64,000 bases of DNA from Armatimonadota bacterium. GTDB lineage: Bacteria; Armatimonadota; UBA5829; DTJY01. The notes beneath the pieces are model-generated. The model had not been told where the DNA came from. It saw nothing but the letters and a program-made list of their open reading frames with translations, and did no database searches. Position 1 is the stretch's first letter; every line of letters begins with the position of its first letter. Position numbers and translations under genes: made by a program. Location: assembly GCA_029907255.1 (NCBI GenBank), contig JARYMF010000004.1, positions 186,001-250,000 of the forward strand, written 5' to 3'. This document shows, piece after piece, positions 26,712-35,713 of the stretch.

Positions 26712-26742
26712 AAAAGAAAAAGACCGCCCGAAAGGACGGTCT
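26712..26742 (-). terminator. Rho-independent terminator after the CAP-domain gene
   Basis: Minus strand: a 9-bp stem, AGACCGTCC with GGGCGGTCT (26742-26734 and 26729-26721), TTTC loop, then TTTTTCTTTTG. It ends the CAP gene and separates it from glyS. Confidence 0.92.
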
Positions 26743-26773
26743 CCTAAGGTTATAGCAATTCAGGCCAGGGAAG

Positions 26774-27286
26774 TTAGTCAGTTTTAGCTAAAAACATTTG
26801 GGTTACGTAGAATTCGCCGGACTCCGTGATATAACTGCCCACACCAATCGCCGTAAATCTGGGCTCAAGGATATTTGCTCGGTGGCCTTCGCTATCCATA
26901 AGCGCCTGATGCCCACGCGCCACATCAACTATCGAACAGTAAAATAGGTTCTCTCCAACAAGAGCCCAAGTTGGTCGGCGCTTGAGCGCCGCAAGATATC
27001 GGTCCATCGCGGTTTTTAATCCAGGCGTCGGAGAGTTATGAGAAAAATAGTGCTTTACTGCCATCTCCTCGCTGTGGGCTCGCGCAACCTGTACTAAGAG
27101 CGGATCAACCGTAAGCTGTGGGAGTCCTCGACTAGCTCGTTCTTTATTGACTAGCTCTACGAACCTAATCTCTTCCTGGGTCATCACCACGCTGTCATAT
27201 CCGGTAGGCGGACGGTTGGTTACCGTGGTGGATGTAAAGTTACTTACGGTCATCAAAAGACCGAGGAAAAGCGATATCTTGGTCAT
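26774..27286 (-). CDS. CAP-domain (SCP/PR-1-like) secreted protein
   Basis: 170 residues with a short signal sequence (about 1-20) and a single CAP domain of the YkwD type. The pattern LVNKERASRGLPQL, HSEEMAVKHYFSHNSP, GENLFYC and WxxSxGHRANIL-like LMDSEGHRANILEP is complete, including the two His and two Glu of the CAP cavity. Bacterial CAP proteins are secreted and their activity is mostly unknown; several occur on spores or cell walls. The gene is monocistronic: sigma-70 promoter at 27379-27407, strong terminator at 26712-26742. Confidence 0.92.
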   Translation of the reverse strand: MTKISLFLGLLMTVSNFTSTTVTNRPPTGYDSVVMTQEEIRFVELVNKERASRGLPQLTVDPLLVQVARAHSEEMAVKHYFSHNSPTPGLKTAMDRYLAALKRRPTWALVGENLFYCSIVDVARGHQALMDSEGHRANILEPRFTAIGVGSYITESGEFYVTQMFLAKTD

Positions 27287-27378
27287 TCATCCCTCCTCCA
27301 CTACCAACCTTATCATTCCATACTTTTGCGCTAAAGCGTGGATGGAATTTCGGCGGCAGACCAACAAATGTATGCGTA

Positions 27379-27407
27379 ATTTTAATGCATCAAGATAACT
27401 ATGTCAA
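27379..27407 (-). promoter_or_regulatory. Promoter of the CAP-domain gene
   Basis: Minus strand: perfect -35 TTGACA (27407-27402), 17-base spacer, -10 TAAAAT (27384-27379). Start near 27372, ~85-base leader. Confidence 0.8.
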
Positions 27408-27695
27408 GCCATAAATAGAGACCTATTCTCTGATAGTAGTAAATGCTTTCTCGCCCCCTATTCCACCCAGGGATTGGTTCCCTTTTAAAATCAGAAATTG
27501 AAAACTCTGTCGTAAGTCGTCCAGTGACTTTACTATGAGTAGCCCATTCTGATAAAATTGGCGGCGATGTACCTCGCCTTCAATTAAACAAAAGGCTGGG
27601 TTCGCTTATTGAGATGTCTACTTGTAAAGCGGATGGCTCTAGGCAATATTTAGGTTCAAATTGCTAATTAAAGACTGCATGGGAGGTAAAAGACC
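27408..27695. other. Intergenic region upstream of proS
   Basis: About 290 bases between the CAP promoter and proS. No ORF with a ribosome site and no T-box signature (no AGGGTGGNACCGCG-like stretch) were found, although such leaders can precede synthetase genes. No convincing -35/-10 pair was seen for proS; the GGGAGGT ribosome site of proS lies at its right edge. Confidence 0.5.
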
Positions 27696-29390
27696 TTGCG
27701 TTATTCTCGCTTGTTTGCTCCTACACTCAGAGAAGTTCCTGCTGATGTCGAGATGCGGAGTCATGTTCTGCTATTAAGGGCAGGATTTATCCGCCAGCTT
27801 GCAGCTGGAATCTACGAATTCCTACCACTTGGGTGGCGAGTGCTTAACAAGATATCGGACATTATCCGTGACGAGATGAACAAAGCCGGCGCTCAAGAGC
27901 TACTTCTGCCCACGCTTCACCCAAGGGACCTTTGGGCGGAAAGTGGCCGTGAGGCGGCAATGAGCGATGTTCTTCTCAGCACAGAGGACCGCAAGGGTAC
28001 GAAGTATTATCTTGGGCCCACGCACGAAGAGGTCATTACCGATTTAGTAAAGCGAAACGTGCGCTCATACCGTGACCTGCCGCTCAACCTCTATCAGATA
28101 CAGATGAAGTTCCGCGACGAACCAAGGCCACGCGGCGGGTTAATTCGCGCACGGGAATTTCTAATGAAAGACGCTTACTCATTCCACAGCAGTGAAGCAG
28201 ACCTTGACGCAGAGTATCTTAAAATGTATGACACATATACCGCCATTTTTAAGCGATGCGGCCTATCCACAATTGCTGTTGATGCGAGCAGTGGTGCAAT
28301 TGGCGGCAAGGAAACAAAGGAGTTTATGCTCCTCACTGATGCAGGTGAAGATTCGATATTCCTGTGCCCATCTTGTGGCTATGCAGCAAACCAGGAAGTC
28401 GCGGACTTTCGGCTAATCATTCCGGAAGTTGCCGAGCCAAAGCGAGAGATGGCAGAAGTGGACACACCCGGCGTTCACACAGTTGAACAAGTTTGCGAAT
28501 TCCTCCGCACAACCCCCGACCGCTTACTCAAGACCCTCATTTACATGGCGGATGGCAAGCCCGTCGCGGCGCTAGTTCGGGGCGACCGAGAGCTAAATGA
28601 AGGACGCTTCAAAGCAATTCTAGGAGCTAAAACGCTTGAGATGGCAACTCCTGAACAGATTCAAGAATACACGGGCGGACCACTTGGCTTCAGCGGTCCT
28701 GTGGGATTAAAAATACCGATGTACGCAGACGAAGAGACGCGCGGCATGGTGAACTTCGTGACAGGAGCAAACAAGAAAGATACCCATTTGGTGAACGTAA
28801 ACTGGTCCGACATCAAACATCCAGTCACATGGAAGCGCCTGAGATTCGCTGTTGCAGGCGACATCTGTGACATATGCGAAACTCCGTTCGAAGAAAAGCG
28901 CGGCATTGAGCTTGGCCACATTTTCAAGCTCCGATATGCAATCTCAGAACCACTCAGCGCAACTTTTACCGACGAGGACGGAGCAGATAAGCTCATAATT
29001 ATGGGTTGCTATGGGATTGGCGTCAGCCGTATCATCTCAGCAGTCGCCGAGGTTAGCAACGACGAAAATGGCCTTATTTGGCCGCCTAGCATTGCTCCAT
29101 ACACGGTCCATCTAATCTGTGCGAACATCACGGAGGAAGCCCAACAGAACCTTGCTGAAAAGACTTACGACCTCCTATGTAAAGCTGGCATTGAGGTGCT
29201 TTACGACGACCGCGAGGAGCGTGCTGGGGTAAAATTCAAAGATGCCGATTTGATTGGTATACCCATCCAGATTGTTGTCGGCAGGACAGCTGCGGAAGGC
29301 AAGGTCGAAATTCGCGATCGAGCAACCAAGACAAGTGAAATGGTCGCCGCAGAAGAAGTTGTCCAGTCTGTTCGCCGACGACTGGAATAA
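27696..29390 (+). CDS. proS: Proline--tRNA ligase, bacterial type with editing domain
   Basis: A 564-residue class II synthetase of the bacterial ProS type. It starts MRYSRLFAPTLREVPADVE, with motif 1 near MNKAGAQELLLP, motif 2 FRDEPRPRGGLIRAREF and motif 3 YGIGVSRIISA. Between motifs 2 and 3 the ~180-residue INS domain (about 224-405), which clears mischarged Ala-tRNA-Pro, is intact. The C-terminal anticodon-binding domain begins near 470. TTG start with GGGAGGT upstream. It converges with galK, the stops being only seven bases apart. Confidence 0.97.
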   Translation: MRYSRLFAPTLREVPADVEMRSHVLLLRAGFIRQLAAGIYEFLPLGWRVLNKISDIIRDEMNKAGAQELLLPTLHPRDLWAESGREAAMSDVLLSTEDRKGTKYYLGPTHEEVITDLVKRNVRSYRDLPLNLYQIQMKFRDEPRPRGGLIRAREFLMKDAYSFHSSEADLDAEYLKMYDTYTAIFKRCGLSTIAVDASSGAIGGKETKEFMLLTDAGEDSIFLCPSCGYAANQEVADFRLIIPEVAEPKREMAEVDTPGVHTVEQVCEFLRTTPDRLLKTLIYMADGKPVAALVRGDRELNEGRFKAILGAKTLEMATPEQIQEYTGGPLGFSGPVGLKIPMYADEETRGMVNFVTGANKKDTHLVNVNWSDIKHPVTWKRLRFAVAGDICDICETPFEEKRGIELGHIFKLRYAISEPLSATFTDEDGADKLIIMGCYGIGVSRIISAVAEVSNDENGLIWPPSIAPYTVHLICANITEEAQQNLAEKTYDLLCKAGIEVLYDDREERAGVKFKDADLIGIPIQIVVGRTAAEGKVEIRDRATKTSEMVAAEEVVQSVRRRLE

Positions 29391-29396
29391 CTTTGC

Positions 29397-30575
29397 TTAA
29401 TTACACGCGATAACAGCGGCCCCATCTGACGGGGAGCATACATATACGTGCGGAGTTATCCCTATGCGCGCTTTGTAATCTTGAGGCACGCGCTCAAGAA
29501 ATTCATCCACAGCTTCGTTGGCGACTAAGCTAACAGTGCATCCACCAAACCCGGCTCCCGTCATCCTGCTTCCATACACGCCGGGTATTTTCCAAGCCGC
29601 CTCAACCAGCGCATCGAGCTCCCTACAACTGACTTCATAAAGATCTCTAAGCGATTCATGCGACTGGTTCATCAACCGACCGAAGATGGAGAGCTTGCCA
29701 TGACGTAATGCCTCAGTGCTCTTAAGAACGCGCTCATTCTCGGTAATTACGTGTTCTGCCCGCCTGCGTACCGTTGGTGGAAGGTGGTGACCATATCTAC
29801 GAAAATCCGAAACCGTCACATCCCGAAGGGCACGTATATGCGGAAGGTAGCGCCTAAGTATTGATACCGCCTCCTCACACTGGGCACGCCGAACATTGTA
29901 TTCAGAATCCACCAGCCCCCTCTTCCGTGTGGTGTCTGCAACAATCACTTTTACCTCTTCTGATGGTAGGGGCACAGGTGAGGATTCCAGAGTCCGACAG
30001 TCAATAAAAAGTGCGTGATCTTTGCTACCCAAGCGTGAAATGAACTGATCCATGATGCCACAGTTCACGCCTACAAACTTATTCTCCGCAGCTTGACAAA
30101 GAAGCGCCATCTCCTCGCCGGTCATCTCAAAACCATAAAGCGCCTGGAATGCCATAGCTGATGCGACCTCAAAGGCGGCAGACGAGCTCAAGCCTGCACC
30201 TAAGGGCACATCTCCGTGTATGACCATGTTTGTTGGTTCTATGTGCTTTCTGCGCTTTTGAAGCATCCACGCCACGCCCCGAGGGTAATTGCTCCATTTG
30301 TTTTCTGGGTCTTTTTGAATGTTGTCTAATGAGAAAACAGCAATTCGGTCGAAGTTGTCTGAATACAAGTGGAACATCGAGTCCGACGACTTAGAAGCGG
30401 CTATAAGTATCTCACGGTCTATTGCAATTGGAAGCACATATCCATCGTTATAGTCGGTATGTTCACCGATAAGATTCACGCGTCCCGGAGCGCGTACAAT
30501 TACTTTAGGAGGCCCGGCAAAGACTTCCTCAAACTTCTCTTTTAAATGCTCAATACGCTGCTTAAGATCCGCCAT
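29397..30575 (-). CDS. galK: Galactokinase
   Basis: A 392-residue GHMP kinase phosphorylating galactose to galactose-1-phosphate, first step of the Leloir pathway. The galactokinase signature PGRVNLIGEHTDYNDG (about 31-46) is complete. The ATP-binding GLSSSAAFEVA lies near 130, the catalytic Asp region is NCGIMDQF, and the third GHMP motif is MTGAGFGGCTV near 345. ATG start preceded by GAGGG. It lies 32 bases downstream of galT in a cluster with a ROK kinase and a sialidase-like protein. No galE or galM is in the window. Confidence 0.97.
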   Translation of the reverse strand: MADLKQRIEHLKEKFEEVFAGPPKVIVRAPGRVNLIGEHTDYNDGYVLPIAIDREILIAASKSSDSMFHLYSDNFDRIAVFSLDNIQKDPENKWSNYPRGVAWMLQKRRKHIEPTNMVIHGDVPLGAGLSSSAAFEVASAMAFQALYGFEMTGEEMALLCQAAENKFVGVNCGIMDQFISRLGSKDHALFIDCRTLESSPVPLPSEEVKVIVADTTRKRGLVDSEYNVRRAQCEEAVSILRRYLPHIRALRDVTVSDFRRYGHHLPPTVRRRAEHVITENERVLKSTEALRHGKLSIFGRLMNQSHESLRDLYEVSCRELDALVEAAWKIPGVYGSRMTGAGFGGCTVSLVANEAVDEFLERVPQDYKARIGITPHVYVCSPSDGAAVIACN

Positions 30576-30607
30576 AATTCAACCCTCGATAAACGAAACT
30601 ATCCATA

Positions 30608-31585
30608 TTAGGTCTTAGGCTTTGCTTCCCGAAGTTCCTTTGCTTTTTCTTCTGCAAGTGTATCATTAATAAAAACCCCAGCGCCCGACTCCGACCCCGC
30701 AAGAAATTTGAGCTTGGTTGGCGTTCTGTAGGGAGGATAGAATTCAATGTGGAAATGATAGTACTTGTACTGCTTTCCGTCGGTCGGCTTTTGATGAAGC
30801 ACCATCATATAGGGCAGGTCAAAACCCCAAAGGTTGTCATATTTAGTCAGCACTGTCTTTAAAATCCGAGCAAGGTCCAATCTCTCGCCTTCGGTAAACT
30901 CCTTAAGCGAACGCTTGTGGTCTCGCGGGAGTATGTGCACCTCATACGGATATCTTGCATAAAATGGGACAAACGCTACGAAACTTTTATTAGTATCTAC
31001 AATTCGTCGCCCATCCATAATCTCGCGCTCAATAATATCGCAAAGTAGGCACCGCCTAGTCTTTTTATAATGCTTTCGACAAGAATCAAGTTCCTTTTGA
31101 ATGATTGGTGGAATGAAAGGATATGCGTAAATTTGTCCATGGGGATGCGTAAGCGTGACGCCAATTTCCTTACCCTTATTCTCGAATATAAAGACATAGT
31201 CTACAAAATCAAGGCGGCCAAGCTCACAATAACGGTCAGTCCATACAGCAATCAGGTTTTTAATATGCTCAACACTCATCCCCGTCAGCGTGCCCTGATG
31301 CTCTGGCGAATAAAGAACAACCTCACAAACCCCGGCAGCTGGGCGGACTTTGTATATATCGTTCCCTTCTATGGCTGGTTCTGGAGGTCGTCGCTGAAGA
31401 GATGGAAACTTGTTGTCAAATGCAACGATTTCATAGTTTTCCGCCGGAACTTCCGTTGGAAAACCGCCTTTCTTGGTAGGACACAGCGGACAATAATCGT
31501 CAGGAGGGAAAAAAGTCCGGTCCTGGCGATGTGTTGCAGTAATTACCCACTGCTCAAGCAGAGGATTCCACCGTAGTTCTGACAC
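30608..31585 (-). CDS. galT: Galactose-1-phosphate uridylyltransferase
   Basis: A 325-residue HIT-superfamily enzyme exchanging UMP between UDP-glucose and galactose-1-phosphate. The active-site His-Pro-His is in LTHPHGQIYAYPF (about 163-168). Zinc/iron ligands include CPLC near 32 and a His further on, and the first-half motif FDNKFPSL is present. The C-terminal half has ARYPYEVHILP and the closing FYPPYRTPTKLKF. GTG start with AAGGAG seven bases upstream. It precedes galK by 32 bases, so the pair is an operon. The C-terminal 20 residues are rich in Lys/Glu. Confidence 0.96.
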   Translation of the reverse strand: MSELRWNPLLEQWVITATHRQDRTFFPPDDYCPLCPTKKGGFPTEVPAENYEIVAFDNKFPSLQRRPPEPAIEGNDIYKVRPAAGVCEVVLYSPEHQGTLTGMSVEHIKNLIAVWTDRYCELGRLDFVDYVFIFENKGKEIGVTLTHPHGQIYAYPFIPPIIQKELDSCRKHYKKTRRCLLCDIIEREIMDGRRIVDTNKSFVAFVPFYARYPYEVHILPRDHKRSLKEFTEGERLDLARILKTVLTKYDNLWGFDLPYMMVLHQKPTDGKQYKYYHFHIEFYPPYRTPTKLKFLAGSESGAGVFINDTLAEEKAKELREAKPKT

Positions 31586-31770
31586 TTGATACTCCTTTTG
31601 AGGCTAAGCTTGACTTATGAAGTGTATTGCAATTCTTAATTGGTAGAGTTAGACGCTAGCTTTCTTGTTACAATGCTTTTTTGCACTCCACTTTTTACGT
31701 TTATTGCTAGAGTGCGTAAACCAGTAATATGTGAGTAAACGGCCATCTTCCTTCACAATTGTCTGCTTTT

Positions 31771-32763
31771 TCATTTGCACGCTTCCAACTCCTGAAGCAC
31801 CAACACAACGCCGCCAAGTATCCCTGCATCGTCTCCAAGCGCAGCAGGCACTACTTGGCACACACTCAACGCCTCAGCAAGAGCGTTTGCCTTAACAGTA
31901 GCCATAAGAGGTTCCCACAGCACTGGCCCAGCCTGGGAAATCCCGCCACCTATAACAACCATCTCTGGATTCAGGAAGTTTATGGCATTTGCCACTCCAA
32001 TCCCAACCCAATATCCGGTTTGACGCATAACTTCGCGCGCGACTTCATCGCCTTCGGTTGCCGCCTCCGCAATCATCGCAGGCGTTATGTCATCAAGGTT
32101 TGGGCCGCCGCGCTCTAGAAGAACGCTCTTATGGCCAGCGCGAATCATTCGCTGGGCTCGCTCAATTATTCCTGCTTGCGCCGCTTCCGCCTCAAGGTCG
32201 CCAAACCGGCCGCATCCACACCGAAAGCCGCTATTCGGATTCACAATTTGATGCCCGATTTCGCCGCCACCTTCATTTGCGCCAAGCCAAAGTTTTCCAT
32301 CGAGAATAATCCCGCCGCCGATTCCTGTGCCAAGGGTCAGCATTACCAAGCTGTTGACATCCTTTCCTGCACCGAAACGAAATTCGCCAAGTGCTGCAAC
32401 ATTGACATCATTGCCCATATAAGCCGGCACTCCAATTGCTTCGCGAATAGGCGCAAGAAGTTGAACGCCGCCCCAATCTTTGAAATTTGGTGACCACAGT
32501 ACGATGCCTTCCTTGGAAATATGACGGCCTGGAACGCCCATCCCAATTCCGCAAATATCATCAACGTCTACCTTGGCAGCGGAAATTGCATCACGAATCG
32601 CCTGAATAATCTGGGCAAGTGTAATCTCAAAGCCCTCCATTGCCAGCGAAGGCCGACGACCTTCTCCTAAGAAATTGCCCTCTTTATCGGTGATTGCGGC
32701 CCGGACGTTTGTGCCGCCTAGGTCTACACCAATTATGTATTTGCCATTTACATTTGGTCGCAC
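31771..32763 (-). CDS. ROK-family sugar kinase (glucokinase-like)
   Basis: A 330-residue ROK protein. It starts with the ATP-phosphate motif GVDLGGTNVRAA and has the family zinc site in GHQIVNPNSGFRCGCGRFG (Cys-x-Cys-x4-Cys-type, here CGCG followed by GDLE), plus the catalytic Asp in YMGNDVNVAA. ROK kinases phosphorylate glucose, mannose, N-acetylglucosamine or N-acetylmannosamine; glucokinase is most likely next to gal genes, but the sialidase upstream leaves an amino sugar possible. No DNA-binding domain is present. The GTG at 32763 has AGGAG upstream; the ORF extends to an ATG at 32829, but that stretch is the promoter itself. It lies 185 bases before galT. Confidence 0.92.
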   Translation of the reverse strand: MRPNVNGKYIIGVDLGGTNVRAAITDKEGNFLGEGRRPSLAMEGFEITLAQIIQAIRDAISAAKVDVDDICGIGMGVPGRHISKEGIVLWSPNFKDWGGVQLLAPIREAIGVPAYMGNDVNVAALGEFRFGAGKDVNSLVMLTLGTGIGGGIILDGKLWLGANEGGGEIGHQIVNPNSGFRCGCGRFGDLEAEAAQAGIIERAQRMIRAGHKSVLLERGGPNLDDITPAMIAEAATEGDEVAREVMRQTGYWVGIGVANAINFLNPEMVVIGGGISQAGPVLWEPLMATVKANALAEALSVCQVVPAALGDDAGILGGVVLVLQELEACK

Positions 32764-32799
32764 GAGCCAACCCTCTCCTACAGGTTTGATTTTCTCAAA

Positions 32800-32829
32800 A
32801 GTATAACGACCGCGCGCAAGACATGTCAA
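32800..32829 (-). promoter_or_regulatory. Promoter of the ROK kinase / gal genes
   Basis: Minus strand: perfect -35 TTGACA (32829-32824), 18-base spacer, -10 TATACT (32805-32800). Start near 32793, so the ROK mRNA begins about 30 bases before the GTG at 32763. Confidence 0.8.
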
Positions 32830-32838
32830 TCACCGTCG

Positions 32839-33906
32839 TCAAGGTTGATAGAGCCATTCAAGTGGTATGCTCCGGAATTTAAGAGATAAGCCATCAGTCC
32901 AGTTTTCTGTCTCATAATAAGTCAGCAGCACGTTTTTCCCCACGAATAGGATGCTCGCATAAGCCCATGACTTTCCTGGTGCGGATTCAATGTTCCTAAT
33001 GTTGGTCCAAGTTTTTCCGCCATCGTGGGATATGCCCACCGTCAAAGGATTACGTATGCCCCCATGGCTTTTCTCCGGCTCAAAGTTGTTGTTCCAAACT
33101 AAAAGCAAGTCGCCAGTTCCCGGAATCCGCTTGATGCTTGCCGGCGACTCCGGTGAAACTACACCCATTGGCCTTGCCTCCTCCCAATGTGCCCCACCGT
33201 CGCATGAGTAGGTATGATATATCCTCCCTGTCTGCGTTCGAATTATCATCAAGACTCGTCCGTCTGCAAGCTCGACAACGCCGGGTTCCATTGCGCCCCT
33301 CTTCGGCGCATGGATGTCTGGCGACGACTTTTTCCACGTGCGCCCTTCATCGTCAGAATATAGCACAAACGAAACTGCCGGCGTTGGCTTGCTGATATCC
33401 GGCGTATAGGCAATAGGAGCTAGAATTCGCCCGCTGGATAACTGAATTACCCTGTCGTTGTTCATGACGTTGTAGCCTTCATCGGGCGTTATACGCATCG
33501 GAGAACCCCAGGTTTTGCCTTCATCCGAAGAATATCTAGCATAGGCCTGCAAGTCGCTTAGCGAGTTTTTTACTAAATAAAACATGCCTATCCTTCCAGA
33601 TTTCAGGCGAAGGAGGCTTACCGACATAACATTGCATTTCCCAATGTTCTCCTGAAGCAGGAATGGCTTGCTCCATGACCGACCGCCATCGCTGGAAGTA
33701 ACTCCCGCAATCACCGCCCCTGCATTATCAGCCGTGCCACCATAGAATTGGGTCCATGCAAGTAAAAGTCGGCCATCCTTAAGTTCAACTACTGACCCCT
33801 CGGTATTTCTTGGAAACATATTGGTCGCTGGGGCCACCATGTTTGTAAATCCCACATCTATGCTCGTTGTTATTGCATAACCAAGAATCGCAAGTATTCC
33901 AAACAA
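32839..33906 (-). CDS. Sialidase/BNR-repeat family protein, exported
   Basis: A 355-residue six-bladed beta-propeller of the exo-sialidase superfamily. Five Asp-boxes (SxDxGxxW) are visible: SSDGGRSW, SSDEGKTW, SDDEGRTW, SCDGGAHW and SHDGGKTW. An N-terminal hydrophobic segment (about 1-20) suggests export or anchoring. An arginine-triad assignment is not certain, so it may act on sialic acid, on another glycan or only bind sugars. The TTG at 33906 has GGAGGTG six bases upstream; a longer frame begins at a TTG at 33924, inside the ribosome site. It is upstream of the ROK/gal genes on the same strand but with a separate promoter between. Confidence 0.88.
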   Translation of the reverse strand: MFGILAILGYAITTSIDVGFTNMVAPATNMFPRNTEGSVVELKDGRLLLAWTQFYGGTADNAGAVIAGVTSSDGGRSWSKPFLLQENIGKCNVMSVSLLRLKSGRIGMFYLVKNSLSDLQAYARYSSDEGKTWGSPMRITPDEGYNVMNNDRVIQLSSGRILAPIAYTPDISKPTPAVSFVLYSDDEGRTWKKSSPDIHAPKRGAMEPGVVELADGRVLMIIRTQTGRIYHTYSCDGGAHWEEARPMGVVSPESPASIKRIPGTGDLLLVWNNNFEPEKSHGGIRNPLTVGISHDGGKTWTNIRNIESAPGKSWAYASILFVGKNVLLTYYETENWTDGLSLKFRSIPLEWLYQP

Positions 33907-33956
33907 ACTCCCCACCTCCACCAACTTTAGTATATCATGCCGATTATTTGCATGTC

Positions 33957-33986
33957 TTGACTGCCCGAAATTAAACTGGGTATAAT
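33957..33986 (+). promoter_or_regulatory. Promoter of the glycosyltransferase at 34050
   Basis: -35 TTGACT (33957-33962), 18-base spacer, perfect -10 TATAAT (33981-33986). Start near 33993. Confidence 0.75.
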
Positions 33987-34049
33987 ATTAAAGAAAAACC
34001 ATACTTCTTGTGTGCGCCCATCCAAACCGGACTCCATCGGAGGCATCCT

Positions 34050-34730
34050 TTGAAACTTTCGGTCATAATCCCTTGCTTCAATGAGGTTCAGAACATTACC
34101 GACGTCCTTGACGCAGTCAGAGCCGTAGACATACCTAAAGAGATAATAGTTATTGATGACGGCTCCACGGACAACACCGCCGAGGTATTGCAAGAATATA
34201 GCAAACGCTACCCAATAGTAATCCACTCGTCCGCAAAAAATGCAGGCAAGGGCGCGGCGATTCGCAAGGGACTTGAATATGTAACTGGAGACATTGTAAT
34301 AATTCAAGATGCCGACATGGAATATGACCCAAAACAGTATCCTGAATTAATTAAGCCAATACTTGAAGGCAAAGCAGATGTTGTATACGGCTCACGCTTT
34401 CGTGGGAAAATAGAAGGGATGCGATTGCCAAACCTAATTGCCAATCGCATACTTACCTTGGCGGCAAACATCCTATATCGAGCTGGTATAACCGACGAAG
34501 CCACCTGCTATAAGGCATTTCGCGCCGACGTTATAAAAAAACTTCCGCTTAAGTGCATGCGGTTTGAATTCTGCCCAGAGGTAACCGCAAAACTTCGGAA
34601 GCGAGGCATAACCATCCATGAAGTCCCCATCCACTATAAAGCACGAAATACTGCGCAGGGGAAAAAGATTAAATGGACAGATGGTGTGCAAGCTCTCTGG
34701 ACGCTCATCAAGTACCGATTCGTAGATTAG
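34050..34730 (+). CDS. Family-2 glycosyltransferase (DPM1/DPG synthase-like)
   Basis: A 226-residue GT-A transferase. The nucleotide-binding DDGSTDNT (about 36-43) and the metal/substrate motif DADMEYDP (about 90-97) identify it as GT2, close to polyprenyl-phosphate glucosyl- or mannosyltransferases; YGSRF follows. The absence of transmembrane helices means the membrane attachment, if any, is peripheral. The TTG at 34050 is chosen because GGAGG lies six bases upstream and the protein then starts directly with KLSVIIPCFNE; an earlier start at 34008 has no ribosome site. It converges with another GT2 gene; the stop codons are 13 bases apart. Confidence 0.9.
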   Translation: MKLSVIIPCFNEVQNITDVLDAVRAVDIPKEIIVIDDGSTDNTAEVLQEYSKRYPIVIHSSAKNAGKGAAIRKGLEYVTGDIVIIQDADMEYDPKQYPELIKPILEGKADVVYGSRFRGKIEGMRLPNLIANRILTLAANILYRAGITDEATCYKAFRADVIKKLPLKCMRFEFCPEVTAKLRKRGITIHEVPIHYKARNTAQGKKIKWTDGVQALWTLIKYRFVD

Positions 34731-34742
34731 CCACGTTATTCA

Positions 34743-35471
34743 TTAAGGTTTACAAGATTTGGAGGGACGGAAGCGGCTGAACCTTAAACGCCAAGGCATT
34801 AACGCAGCTTCAAACATTATTTTTCTTGACATCTTTGAGCTTCCCTCTCTCCTTTCAGTGAATATGATGGGAACTTCTGCTATGTCAAAACCACACTTAT
34901 ATGCGCGATAAAGAGTCTCAACAAGGAAAGAGTAGCCGTTGGATTTGATTGTATCAAGATTAATCGATTCAAGCACGTGCCTTCGAAAACCTCTGAACCC
35001 AGTTGTGGGATCTCCAACCTTTAAACCGGTGATTAATCGTACATACTTTCCGGCAAATACGCTCAGAAAAAGCCGAAACAAAGGCCAGTTCACAACGCTC
35101 ACGCGACCTTCAAAGTATCGCGAACCTAGTACCATATCATGTTCTTCTAATGCCTTCGCCAAGCTTGGCAAACTTTCTGGATCATGCGAAAAATCCGCAT
35201 CCATGCTGAATATCGCATCATATCCGTTTTCAAGCGCCCACTTGAAACCATCAACATAAGAAGGGCCAAAACCTCGATTCCCAGTGCGCTTCATCAGATG
35301 AACCCGGGCGTTTGTCAAGCTTATTTGTTCAACTAAATCGGCGGTGCCGTCGGGGGAGTTATCGTCAACAATTAGCATGTCCAGTTCTATCGGGATTTTC
35401 ATCACGGCCCCAATTAACTGAACAATATTGTCCCTCTCATTATAAGTTGGCACAACCACTATGCCACGCAT
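34743..35471 (-). CDS. Family-2 glycosyltransferase, polyprenyl-phosphate mannose synthase-like
   Basis: A 242-residue GT2 enzyme of the DPM1 type: VDDNSPDGTADLV (about 36-48), GNRGFGPSYVDG, MDADFSHDPESLP and the typical GSRYFEG and FRGFRRHVLESI. Such enzymes transfer mannose from GDP-mannose to a polyprenyl phosphate for glycan or protein O-mannosylation. The C-terminal transmembrane segment of some bacterial members is missing. The ATG at 35471 has GGAGG five bases upstream; the GTG/ATG at 35483 lies within that site. A perfect 7-bp inverted repeat (CATGCGT, 35481-35500) sits just before the ribosome site and could form a hairpin in the leader. Confidence 0.92.
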   Translation of the reverse strand: MRGIVVVPTYNERDNIVQLIGAVMKIPIELDMLIVDDNSPDGTADLVEQISLTNARVHLMKRTGNRGFGPSYVDGFKWALENGYDAIFSMDADFSHDPESLPSLAKALEEHDMVLGSRYFEGRVSVVNWPLFRLFLSVFAGKYVRLITGLKVGDPTTGFRGFRRHVLESINLDTIKSNGYSFLVETLYRAYKCGFDIAEVPIIFTERREGSSKMSRKIMFEAALMPWRLRFSRFRPSKSCKP

Positions 35472-35524
35472 TGCACCCTCCATGCGTACTTAAACGCATG
35501 AGCTTAAACATTTACACAATTGAC

Positions 35525-35554
35525 ATTATAGTATTTGACATTCACCATAATCAA
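35525..35554 (-). promoter_or_regulatory. Promoter of the DPM1-like gene
   Basis: Minus strand: -35 TTGATT (35554-35549), 18-base spacer, perfect -10 TATAAT (35530-35525). Start near 35518. Confidence 0.65.
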
Positions 35555-35713
35555 CCCAATACGCTAACCTCGAATCAACCCCCAATACATCTTTCAAACA
35601 TAAAAAGCCTACATGTGCAAATAAACTAAATCGTAAAAAATTCGAAGTTTTTATTAGCCTAAAAATTGGAAGATTATACTGATGCGAATGACGCTCGAAA
35701 AGGAGGAAGTTAT

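Noticed and set aside
27408-27695. T-box riboswitch upstream of proS
   Set aside because: No T-box consensus, no specifier hairpin and no terminator/antiterminator pair could be found.
32764-32829. N-terminal extension of the ROK kinase starting at an ATG at 32829
   Set aside because: This ATG lies inside the -35 box of a good promoter; the GTG at 32763 has a proper ribosome site.
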